From positions 1-12,398 of the forward strand of contig QNDJ01000015.1 in assembly GCA_003644825.1 (NCBI GenBank): a stretch of 12,398 nucleotides of DNA. The letters run 5' to 3'. Shown piece by piece: positions 1 to 7,623 of this stretch. The notes under the pieces were generated by a model. It was not told the origin of the DNA and did no database searches. It worked only from the letters and a program-made list of their open reading frames with translations. Each line of letters starts with the position of its first letter. Position 1 is the first letter of the stretch. A program made the position numbers and the translations under genes. The stretch comes from B21-G16 sp003644825 [NCBI: Candidatus Zhuqueibacterota bacterium] (GTDB taxonomy: Bacteria > SM23-31 > B21-G16).

Positions 1-1
1 C

Positions 2-356
2 AATGGTAAGTCATTAAAATGACTAATTTGAAATAATTATAACACAACAAAATAGTCTCTTCAGAGACTTCCAGATTTTCTTAATCCACTACCAGAATTC
101 GATTCTGGTAGTGGTATTCTGGTTATATATAAACAACGAATTACACAGATTAAACGAATTTATGTTTAAAAACCTTACGTACTTTTTAACTATGTGATTT
201 AAGTTATAATAATCAAATCTCAAGCTGGAAGCTTGAGTTACACTGATCCATAATCAATTTGATATTTATATGTCGCTCCTACAGTGCTCTTTTGTTCCTT
301 ACCATTTTTGCTACAAACATTTCGCCCCTAACGGGGCTTAAGAAAAACAAATAATT
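2..356. repeat. Composite palindromic repeat, copy A
   Basis: First full copy, possibly continuing left of the window. In order it holds: AGTCAT/ATGACT (9-24); AGTCTCT/AGAGACT with 2-base loop (54-69); CCACTACCAGAAT/ATTCTGGTAGTGG with loop TCG (86-114), a perfect 13-pair stem; an A+T-rich block with CGAATTACAC and CGAATTTATG words (about 136-165); an ACTATGTGATT word; CTCAAGCT/AGCTTGAG (219-237); a decayed inverted GCTCC-type element (272-290); and GCCCC/GGGGC with loop TAAC (324-337). No gene is present on either strand. Confidence 0.9.
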
Positions 357-485
357 CTGTTGATTACTTTTAATATGTAGAGATGTTATCTATACCTTCT
401 CTATTAATTTTATAATGATTATTGTTATCAAAAAAATTGCTTCCACCCTTAAAGATTCGCAATGACAGGTATAGTTTTAACCGAG

Positions 486-514
486 AGCTCCGATAGGAGC
501 GGTATGTCTGTAGA
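486..514. repeat. GCTCC/GGAGC hairpin element, first copy
   Basis: GCTCC-GATA-GGAGC (487-500) followed by the tail GGTATGTCTGTAGA. On the opposite strand the GCCCC/GGGGC hairpins at 324-337 and 985-998 have the same layout and tail (GCGAAATG, then TGTAG), with one stem pair swapped from T:A to C:G. They belong to one family. Confidence 0.88.
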
Positions 515-536
515 ATAAATATTTAAAAAGATATTT

Positions 537-557
537 AGCTCCGATAGGAGCGGTATG
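537..557. repeat. GCTCC/GGAGC hairpin element, second copy
   Basis: GCTCC-GATA-GGAGC (538-551) followed by GGTATG. A 21-base exact match to 486-506, 51 bases away. It lacks the TCTGTAG tail of the first copy. Confidence 0.88.
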
Positions 558-621
558 GAATGTTAAAAAATCAGACATGGAGGCGCCCGAACTATGGAGA
601 TTTTATATAATTATCATTTCC

Positions 622-644
622 GCACCAGAATCGAATTCTGGTGC
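622..644. repeat. Single hairpin, inverted relative of the CCAGAAT family
   Basis: GCACCAGAAT (622-631) and ATTCTGGTGC (635-644) around loop CGA. Read on the minus strand it matches the hairpins at 86-114 and 739-767, with two stem pairs changed on both sides so pairing is kept. It sits just before copy B. Confidence 0.85.
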
Positions 645-655
645 TGGAATAAGCT

Positions 656-1016
656 AATGGTAAGTCATTAAAATGACTAATTTGAAATAATTATAACAAC
701 CTAAAACAGTCTCTTCAGAGACTTCCAGAATGTTTTATCCACTACCAGAATTCGATTCTGGTAGTGGTATTATGGTAGCATAAATAATTAACAAACAACG
801 AATTACACAAATTTAGCGAATTTATGTTAAAAAAACTTGGGCACTTATTAACTATGTGGTTGCAGTTATAATAATAAAATCTCAAGCTGGAAGCTTGAGT
901 TACAATGTTCTATAATCAATTTGATATTTATATATCGCTTCTACAGAGCTCTATTATTCTTTACCATTTTGCTACAGGCATTTCGCCCCTATCGGGGCTG
1001 AAAGGAACAAATAATT
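656..1016. repeat. Composite palindromic repeat, copy B
   Basis: Second full copy, starting 654 bases after copy A, with many substitutions and small indels between them. In order it holds: AGTCAT/ATGACT (663-678); AGTCTCT/AGAGACT (708-723); CCACTACCAGAAT/ATTCTGGTAGTGG with loop TCG (739-767); an A+T-rich block of degenerate CGAATTACAC-like words (about 795-830); a CTATGTGGTT word; CTCAAGCT/AGCTTGAG with loop GGA (881-899); a decayed TCGCTTCTAC element; and GCCCC/GGGGC with loop TATC (985-998). No open frame of coding character lies here on either strand. Confidence 0.9.
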
Positions 1017-1040
1017 AATTAAATTTCTCTAATTGCATAT

Positions 1041-1145
1041 AAAAACAGTCTCTTCAGAGACTTCCTGAATGTTTTATCCACTACCAGAATTCGATTCTGG
1101 TAGTGATATTCTGGTATTATACAAAAAACTAATTACACCAATTCA
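1041..1145. repeat. Composite palindromic repeat, copy C (partial)
   Basis: Third copy, matching only the start of copies A and B. It has the AGTCTCT/AGAGACT hairpin (1047-1062), the CACTACCAGAAT/ATTCTGGTAGTG hairpin (1079-1105, outermost pair lost by a G-to-A change) and a decayed AATTACAC block. Its edge lies about 13 bases beyond the stop of the hybrid kinase gene. The second hairpin is the first stable stem downstream of the cluster and could end or protect its transcript, but no T-run follows on the minus strand. Confidence 0.85.
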
Positions 1146-1157
1146 CCTGGATTACAA

Positions 1158-3095
1158 TTATAAAGAGAGAATATCCCTTATTTTTCTGGAGATATCCACC
1201 ATAGAATATGGTTTTGACAGGAAACCAATTCCCTTACTTGAGTTTGAACCAAAAGTCTCGGTTGAATAACCGCTTGAAAATAAAACCTTAACTTCGGGGT
1301 TTATTTCCTTAAGAAAATAAAAAGCTTCCTCACCATTTAATTCAGGCATAACCAGGTCCATTATTACGAGGTCAATTTCCTTGCTTTTCTTTTTATAAAT
1401 TTCTATAGCTTCTTTACCATTAGAAGCAAGAAGAACATTATACTTCAGTTTAATTAACATTTCTTTAATAACATCTCTGAGGTATTCTTCATCATCTACG
1501 ACAAGAATAGTGCCAGTACCTTTATAACTTTCCTCTACTTTCTCTTTTTTGATGATTTTCGCTGGTTCTAACATTGCAGGCAAAAAAATTGTAACTTCTG
1601 TGCCTTTTCCTTCCTCACTTTCAACAAAAATGTAACCATTATGTTCTTTAATGATTCCATAAACCATTGATAATCCCAGACCAGTTCCTTTTCCATCTTC
1701 TTTCGTTGTAAAAAAGGGTTCAAAGATTCTGTCTATGTTCTTTTTACTTATTCCGCAACCAGTATCTTTTATGATAACTTTAACATAGTGCCCTGGATTC
1801 ATTTCAAAATAATTTTCATTTATCAAAACATTACTGCATACTATTTCTATTTTTCCTTTATCTTTTATTGAATCTTTAGCATTAACAAGAAGGTTCATTA
1901 TAATCTGTTCTAATTGAGCCCAGTTGCCCTTAATAGTCCATAAATCTGGTTCATATTTTTTGATTATTTTAATTCTTTTATCAATAGTTTTAGATATTAT
2001 AGCTATAACTTCATCAATAACAAATGATAAATTAATATTTTCCTGTTTAATTGTTTTTTTCCCTTTTCTTGCGAAATTTAACAACTTCTGGGTCAGGTCA
2101 GCAGCTCTCTTAGAGATTTCCTCCATAGTACTCAAAACAGAATAAGTTTTTTCATCATCTTTAAATTTAAGTTTTAGAAGTGAAATATTCCCTATTATTC
2201 CACCGAGTATATTATTAAAATCGTGAGCAATTCCTCCTGCCAGAATTCCAATACTTCCCATCCTTTGAGCTTGATATAAACTTCTCTGCAGAGTTTTTTG
2301 TTCTGAAATATCACTTATAACAATAATTGTACCGATACTTTTTTCTTCTTTTTTCCCTGAAGAAATACAAAAATTAACCGGGAATTCAGAACCATCTTTT
2401 TTTATTCCCTTTAACTCCTCCGTATGAAAATCTTTATTATTCAGGATATTCTGATAATAATTAAAATCTATTTGTTCATTATTTTTAGGAATAACAACAA
2501 TATCCTGTATTTTTAGTTTTTTAACTACCTCATAATCACTATAACCGAAAAGATTTTCTCCACCCTTACTCCAGAAGGTTATTTTTCCTTTCAGGTCAGT
2601 TGTAATAACAGCAATGTTCGGGATTCCATCGAACACTTCTCTTAAAAAGTCTCTCGACTTTTTCAGTTCTCTTAATATTTTTTTCAACTCATTACTGAAT
2701 TTCACATAATCAGTAATATCTTCAATAATAATTGCAATTCCATCAATTTTTTCTTCGTTATTGTATATCGGTGTCAGGGTTATTTTCTGTTGCATATTAT
2801 TGCCATAAACATTGAAATTATGAGATTTATTTTGAAAAGGAAAAAAACATTCATCGGGTCGGGAGTGCAACTGAACAATTCGACCTGTTTCAAAGACGTA
2901 ATCAAACTTTTTTCTTAAACTTCTTTTTCTGATTTCTGGAAAAACATCAAAAATGTTTTTTCCTTTTACATTTTCCGGTTTTAATCCACTTGTAATACTG
3001 AGCCACTTATTCCATACAGTTATTTTATAGTCAGTATCTATAGCCAGTATACCAGAATTCAAGGAATCTACTAATTCTTCAGCTATTTGTCCCAT
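1158..3095 (-). CDS. Cytoplasmic PAS-PAS hybrid sensor histidine kinase
   Basis: Last gene of the cluster, 645 residues, no membrane segment. PAS 1 spans about 1-130 and PAS 2 about 148-265, joined by a charged coiled stretch. The dimerisation/phosphorylation box is GGIAHDFNNIL with H291. The ATPase domain shows N405 in NLLVNAKDS, DTGCGIS (444-450), FEPFFTTK and GKGTGLGLSMV. A C-terminal receiver (about 528-645) has D534-D535, phosphoacceptor D580 in VIMDLVMPELNG and K628 in LSKPYS. There is no output domain, so phosphate must pass to another protein or the receiver acts on the kinase itself. Its ATG lies 16 bases after cheB with no obvious ribosome site; an in-frame stop at 3117-3119 and no other nearby start support the call. 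PAS ligands cannot be told from sequence. Its link to the Che pathway is by position only. Confidence 0.94.
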   Translation of the reverse strand: MGQIAEELVDSLNSGILAIDTDYKITVWNKWLSITSGLKPENVKGKNIFDVFPEIRKRSLRKKFDYVFETGRIVQLHSRPDECFFPFQNKSHNFNVYGNNMQQKITLTPIYNNEEKIDGIAIIIEDITDYVKFSNELKKILRELKKSRDFLREVFDGIPNIAVITTDLKGKITFWSKGGENLFGYSDYEVVKKLKIQDIVVIPKNNEQIDFNYYQNILNNKDFHTEELKGIKKDGSEFPVNFCISSGKKEEKSIGTIIVISDISEQKTLQRSLYQAQRMGSIGILAGGIAHDFNNILGGIIGNISLLKLKFKDDEKTYSVLSTMEEISKRAADLTQKLLNFARKGKKTIKQENINLSFVIDEVIAIISKTIDKRIKIIKKYEPDLWTIKGNWAQLEQIIMNLLVNAKDSIKDKGKIEIVCSNVLINENYFEMNPGHYVKVIIKDTGCGISKKNIDRIFEPFFTTKEDGKGTGLGLSMVYGIIKEHNGYIFVESEEGKGTEVTIFLPAMLEPAKIIKKEKVEESYKGTGTILVVDDEEYLRDVIKEMLIKLKYNVLLASNGKEAIEIYKKKSKEIDLVIMDLVMPELNGEEAFYFLKEINPEVKVLFSSGYSTETFGSNSSKGIGFLSKPYSMVDISRKIRDILSL

Positions 3096-3111
3096 TATTT
3101 TATTTTTTGAT

Positions 3112-4176
<1,065 letters not shown>

Positions 4177-4232
4177 TTATAACACTGTTTACTCTTGCAG
4201 GAATTACTAAAAATTTTTAATACTTTATTTTT

Positions 4233-4706
4233 TTAATTAGAATATAATATAACCTGAACGGCGACTCTATTTTCATCAAAAGAAAATTCTGTAGTGTAAG
4301 TAGAAGACCCGGGGTCTATAACCAGATTAAAATCTTTAAAACCAGTCGTTTCAGGAAGCCCTTGTTTTAGTACTAAACCTCCCTTTGATAGATCTGTAAG
4401 TATATTTCCAGCAACAATATTCGTTAGTTCATTAAAACCATCTTCTATTTCCAGACCTTCATCTTCATCTTCAACACCCAGGAAGTCATTTAACATATTA
4501 TTAACTATATCTTCACTGCAATAAAGAAGAACAATACCTCTACAATCACCTTCGAATGATATTTTTCCAACCCAGTAATACTCATTTTCTAAGGTTAATC
4601 CTTTCACCCTCGATTCTTCAGACAGGTCCATAAATAAATATTTCTCAAATACATCCTTACAGGCATTGTTTATTGCTTCAAAGATTCTTTCTTCTGATAT
4701 TTTCAT
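4233..4706 (-). CDS. cheX: CheX, CheY-phosphate phosphatase of the CheC/CheX/FliY family
   Basis: Terminates signalling by stripping phosphate from CheY. At 157 residues it has CheX size. The single ExxN active-site signature is seen as FNELTNIVAGNIL, with E93 and N96, on the helix that contacts the CheY phosphorylation site in known structures. The stretch WVGKISFEGDCRGIVLLYCS and the closing strand VAVQVILY fit the family fold. A very acidic loop (VEDEDEGLEIEDG, about 78-90) precedes the active helix. The ATG at 4706 has only a weak AGAGA upstream. The 90-base gap to cheY holds no feature I can support. No CheC or CheZ gene is visible, so this is the local CheY phosphatase candidate. Confidence 0.88.
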   Translation of the reverse strand: MKISEERIFEAINNACKDVFEKYLFMDLSEESRVKGLTLENEYYWVGKISFEGDCRGIVLLYCSEDIVNNMLNDFLGVEDEDEGLEIEDGFNELTNIVAGNILTDLSKGGLVLKQGLPETTGFKDFNLVIDPGSSTYTTEFSFDENRVAVQVILYSN

Positions 4707-4796
4707 AATGGTTCTCTTCTTTCTTTATTTTACATTCACTTTTTTAATGATTACGGTGAACTTTCCTGCATTTTTACCAGAATTTTTTGTTGATTT

Positions 4797-5210
4797 CTAA
4801 AAATCGAATTCTCCGTCATCTCTGTCAACGGTTTCAGGTTCCCCTATAATATCAGTCAGGGTCTTTTTTATTGCTTCAGGAGTAAAAGGTTTTTTGATAT
4901 AACCACCTGCTCCATAAGAAAATGCTTCTTCAACCTTTAAATCACTTCCTTCTGTTGTAATCATTACTACAGGTATATTTTTATGCAGTTCGTTACTTTT
5001 GATATTTTTGAGGAATTCAATACCATTCATTTCCGGCATATTTATATCGATTAGTACCAAATCAATCCAGTTTTTTGATAGAATCTCAAGCCCTTCTTTT
5101 CCATTTGATGCTTCATAGAAATTTTTAACCTGAAACCCGGATAGCCTGATAGTCTTTTTTATCAGTGCCCTCATTGTTGATGAATCATCAGTTATAAGAA
5201 TATTATACAA
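4797..5210 (-). CDS. cheY: CheY response regulator
   Basis: Stand-alone receiver domain that carries phosphate from CheA to the output. It has the acidic pair D8-D9 in LITDDSSTMR, phosphoacceptor D55 in LIDINMPEMNG, the switch threonine T85 in MITTEG, Y104 at the aromatic switch position and K107 in YIKKPF. The receiver ends near residue 122. A 15-residue acidic tail follows, ending DRDDGEFDF, which plain CheY proteins usually lack. Translation starts at TTG behind AGGGAG; no in-frame ATG lies near. The gene is followed by cheX, encoding the likely phosphatase for this protein. The output target is not in the window. It could in principle be a CheY-like phosphate sink, but the full residue set and location favour the main regulator. 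Confidence 0.93.
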   Translation of the reverse strand: MYNILITDDSSTMRALIKKTIRLSGFQVKNFYEASNGKEGLEILSKNWIDLVLIDINMPEMNGIEFLKNIKSNELHKNIPVVMITTEGSDLKVEEAFSYGAGGYIKKPFTPEAIKKTLTDIIGEPETVDRDDGEFDF

Positions 5211-5218
5211 TTTTAATA

Positions 5219-5224
5219 CTCCCT
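5219..5224 (-). promoter_or_regulatory. Ribosome binding site that fixes a TTG start for cheY
   Basis: AGGGAG on the minus strand, eight bases before the TTG at 5210 and just inside the end region of the HDOD gene. It supports the rare start codon. Confidence 0.7.
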
Positions 5225-5226
5225 GT

Positions 5227-6078
5227 TTATATTGAAAGAAAATTTTCGATACTTTCTATTTTATCCACCAGTTGAATTAAAATTTGCTGGATATCTAACC
5301 TCGATAATCTATAGTTAGAGAGCTCCTCTAAATTTATTTTATATTGAAGTCCATCAATTCCTGCACCTATTCCCAATACCATACTTGTATAATCTGCCAG
5401 TTGAACAAGAGACGCTAAATTTCTATCGATTTGTGCTTTTTCAGGTTCATGGTGGTAATGGACTGCATCTATAATTATATCCGGGAAATTCCATCTTTCC
5501 AGTAATTCAGCACCCACTTCACCGTGATGATACCCAAAAACTTCTTTTTCAATTTCATTAAAAGGTTTGCAGTTATCTTCTAACTTTTTCTTCAGAACAA
5601 GGTTTTTTTCTTTAACAAAACTATCAAGAATTATCTTACCAATATCTTTAAGAAGAGTTGAAGTGAAGAGCAAGCTTGTATCATCATAACCTATTTTCTG
5701 GGCTAACAACTCGGAAGCAAAAGCACTGGTGATTGAATTTTTCCACAACTCGCCTCTTTTGAGCATATATCCTTCCTGAGAACTGTCAAAATATCTGGAA
5801 CTACATACGGAAATTGCTAAATTAGTCAGAGTATTTCTCCCGAGTAAAATTACTGCCCTGTTTACAGAGGTTATTTTTTTTCTGAAACCATATACAGGTG
5901 AATTGCATAGTTTTAATATTCTTGCAGTTAAAAGAGAATCCAGACTGATAACTTTAACAACATCTTCTGTTTTATAATCAGGTTTATTTAATAGCTCTAA
6001 AAGCTTGTAAACTACATCCGGAAAAGGCGGAAACTTCTTTATTTTATCAACAATATCAGAAATATACATAATACACAC
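5227..6078 (-). CDS. HDOD-domain signalling protein
   Basis: HDOD domains are HD-fold relatives thought to act as non-catalytic signalling or scaffolding modules. One domain covers about residues 8-210 of 283, with the N-terminal landmark KIKKFPPFPDVVYKLLELL, the middle LDSLLTARILKLCNSPVYG and ITSVNRAVILLGRNTL, and the late YHHGEVGAELLERWNFPDIIIDAVHYHHEP. The position corresponding to the HD pair reads LLKDIGK (His to Lys, residue 144), and an upstream His is Asn in LWKNS, so metal-dependent phosphodiesterase activity is unlikely. The start is GTG at 6078 or ATG at 6069, both inside cheD; neither has a clear ribosome site, so translation may be coupled to cheD. It lies 16 bases before cheY. 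Linking the array to cell-cycle or second-messenger control would be speculation. Confidence 0.88.
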   Translation of the reverse strand: MCIMYISDIVDKIKKFPPFPDVVYKLLELLNKPDYKTEDVVKVISLDSLLTARILKLCNSPVYGFRKKITSVNRAVILLGRNTLTNLAISVCSSRYFDSSQEGYMLKRGELWKNSITSAFASELLAQKIGYDDTSLLFTSTLLKDIGKIILDSFVKEKNLVLKKKLEDNCKPFNEIEKEVFGYHHGEVGAELLERWNFPDIIIDAVHYHHEPEKAQIDRNLASLVQLADYTSMVLGIGAGIDGLQYKINLEELSNYRLSRLDIQQILIQLVDKIESIENFLSI

Positions 6079-6554
6079 TTTTCTTTTCCGGGGGAGTTTA
6101 TTATTAAAGTTCCATCATTAATAAAAAGATACATAGTTCTACTTAAAGTTCCTCCAACCGCTTCAGCATCTATCAGAACATTATTTTTCCAGAATATTTT
6201 CCTCAGAACAAGATAATTTCTCTTACCAACATCAAATACCTTATTATCATCCAGAATAGAAGCACCTCCCGCAACTTTTACTATCAGGTTATACTTTTTC
6301 GCCCCATATTCATAGACCTTTTTAAACAGACGAGGGATTCCTGTATCAGCAAACATATAAGGGTTTTTTATTGCTTTTTGTGGATTCACTCTGGAATCCG
6401 GAAGCATATAATGTAAAATACCACCAACTTTTACTATCGGGTCATAAACCGCAACACCAATGCAGGAACCAAGAGCAAGAGTAGAAATTTCTGCATTAAT
6501 ATCATTCGAGATTTTCATATCTCCCACACCCACTATAATCTTTCTTCGTGTCAA
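6039..6554 (-). CDS. cheD: CheD receptor glutamine deamidase
   Basis: Converts selected receptor glutamines to glutamates, creating methylation sites; in other bacteria it also binds CheC-type phosphatases. The 171-residue protein shows the Cys-His-Thr catalytic set: C31 in LGSCIGVAVYD, H48 in GGILHYMLP and T71 in FADTGIP. The family motif KVAGGASIL follows at about 93-101, then GGTLSRTMYLFINDGTLII. Translation starts at TTG, supported by GAGGAG. The C-terminus continues past the usual end (near NSPGKEK) into a hydrophobic tail, CVLCIFLILLIK, which lies in the overlap with the next gene. CheD is more often paired with CheC; here the only CheC-family protein is CheX. Function is secure; the role of the tail is unknown. 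Confidence 0.95.
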   Translation of the reverse strand: MTRRKIIVGVGDMKISNDINAEISTLALGSCIGVAVYDPIVKVGGILHYMLPDSRVNPQKAIKNPYMFADTGIPRLFKKVYEYGAKKYNLIVKVAGGASILDDNKVFDVGKRNYLVLRKIFWKNNVLIDAEAVGGTLSRTMYLFINDGTLIINSPGKEKCVLCIFLILLIK

Positions 6555-6559
6555 AATAT

Positions 6560-6565
6560 CTCCTC
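6560..6565 (-). promoter_or_regulatory. Ribosome binding site that fixes a TTG start for cheD
   Basis: GAGGAG on the minus strand, five bases before the TTG at 6554. It supports TTG over the internal ATG at codon 13. Confidence 0.75.
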
Positions 6566-6604
6566 AATAGTATCTTCAATGAAACACTCAAAAAACAAAT
6601 CTAT

Positions 6605-7414
6605 CTAAACTTTTTTATACACGGATGGCATAATGTACTTAAAATTATGCTTTATTCCTGTAAGGCTCTCTGACATCCCTATAAAGAGGTATCCATTATA
6701 ATCAAGGCAATCATAAAGACGTTTAATTAGATTTTCTTTTGTTTTTTTATCAAAGTAAATCATAACGTTTCTGCAAAAAATGAAATCAAGTTTATTCCTG
6801 AAAGGAAAAGGTTGCATTAAATTAAGCCATCTGAAAATGACAATATTTTTAAGTTTTCTATCTACTTCTACCTGTCCATTGTTTACAATGAAATACTTTT
6901 GAATTTTATTTTTTGGTAAAAAACTTACACTTTCATACGGATATATACCCTTAGTAGCAGTGTTCAATACATCATAAGACAGGTCTGTTCCCAGGATTTT
7001 TATTTTCCAGGCGTCTGGATTTTTCAAACTCTCAAGAACTGTAATAGCAATTGAATAAACCTCCTCACCTGATGAGCAGCCCGCACTCCAGCACCTCAAG
7101 GTATAATCATTTTTTCTATTTTCGAGTTCCTTTATAGCAACTGAGGATAAAAATTTAAAATGCTTTTCTTCTCTGAAAAAGCTGGTCTTATTGGTTGAGA
7201 TAGAATTCAGTAAAAGGGTCAGGTATCTTCCACTTTTATCATTTTTCACTTTCTCATAGAGTTCTTTATAGTCTTTTAATTTTTCTCTTCGAAGAATCTT
7301 TGCGATTCTTGCCTGAAGGAGTTCTTTTTTACCATTGTGAATATTTATCCCGCTCTTCTCGTATATTAAATCACTGAACAATTTAAAATATTTCTCAGAG
7401 ACCGTATAGTTCAT
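6605..7414 (-). CDS. cheR: CheR chemoreceptor glutamate methyltransferase
   Basis: Uses S-adenosylmethionine to methylate glutamates on the receptor coiled coil, raising kinase activity during adaptation. The 269 residues match family length. The N-terminal helical domain (about 1-80) includes SGINIHNGKKELLQARI and the conserved NSISTNKTSFFRE. The catalytic Rossmann domain has the SAM loop CWSAGCSSGEEVYSIA (108-123), the acidic LGTDLS (141-146), IFCRNVMIYFD (212-222) and GYLFIGMSESL (241-251). The beta-subdomain loop after QKYF (about 172-190) is short compared with E. coli CheR, which argues against pentapeptide-dependent docking. The ATG at 7414 is preceded by AAAGGA. It sits between the receptor and cheD, fitting an adaptation module. 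Confidence 0.96.
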   Translation of the reverse strand: MNYTVSEKYFKLFSDLIYEKSGINIHNGKKELLQARIAKILRREKLKDYKELYEKVKNDKSGRYLTLLLNSISTNKTSFFREEKHFKFLSSVAIKELENRKNDYTLRCWSAGCSSGEEVYSIAITVLESLKNPDAWKIKILGTDLSYDVLNTATKGIYPYESVSFLPKNKIQKYFIVNNGQVEVDRKLKNIVIFRWLNLMQPFPFRNKLDFIFCRNVMIYFDKKTKENLIKRLYDCLDYNGYLFIGMSESLTGIKHNFKYIMPSVYKKV

Positions 7415-7495
7415 AGCCTTTTCCTTTCGGTGTTTAATTCAATTCACCCACAATAAAAAATTATCAATTCTGTTTGTTATATTTGCTAATTAAAT

Positions 7496-7537
7496 GGTCA
7501 GGCACCACTGCTATAATATATGCGAGGATGCCTGACC
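7496..7537. repeat. Palindrome in the receptor-cheR gap
   Basis: Perfect 9-base arms GGTCAGGCA (7496-7504) and TGCCTGACC (7529-7537) around a 24-base loop, in the 209-base gap between the receptor gene and cheR. On the minus strand the stem is followed by ATTTAATTAGC rather than a T-run, so a classical terminator is not supported. It shares GGCATCC (minus strand) with the palindrome at 10112-10162 and may be a relative. The rest of the gap is A+T-rich and shows nothing further that I can support. Confidence 0.65.
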
Positions 7538-7623
7538 TGCACCTGGAGCTATTTTTTCAAAACCTGACAAAATTGCATTAAATTTCAATTTTTTTCCATT
7601 TCCATTTATAATACCATCTTTAA

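Larger units (their letters stand above)
357..655. other. Gene-free spacer between repeat copies A and B
   Basis: No coding frame or RNA gene recognised. Besides the two GCTCC hairpins and the 622-644 hairpin, the stretch is A+T-rich and looks unique within the window. It is not shared with the spacer between copies B and C. Confidence 0.7.

Noticed and set aside
1079-1105. Intrinsic terminator of the Che cluster
   Set aside because: The stem is strong and well placed, but no T-run follows on the minus strand and the same hairpin occurs at 86-114 and 739-767 away from genes, so it is kept as a repeat with terminator function unproven.
1-1145. CRISPR array
   Set aside because: The repeats are long, few, diverged and internally palindromic, with no short identical repeats separated by equal spacers, and no cas genes are near.
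1069-1269. 66-codon plus-strand open frame at the left end of the hybrid kinase gene
   Set aside because: It begins inside the repeat hairpin of copy C, runs antisense through the end of a well-supported kinase gene, has no ribosome site and shows no domain.
5227-6078. Active HD-GYP or HD phosphodiesterase
   Set aside because: The HD pair reads KD, GYP is absent, and the overall pattern is that of HDOD.
7496-7537. Internal promoter or terminator before cheR
   Set aside because: TATA-like words exist in the loop, but no -35 at proper spacing was convincing, and there is no T-run after the stem.
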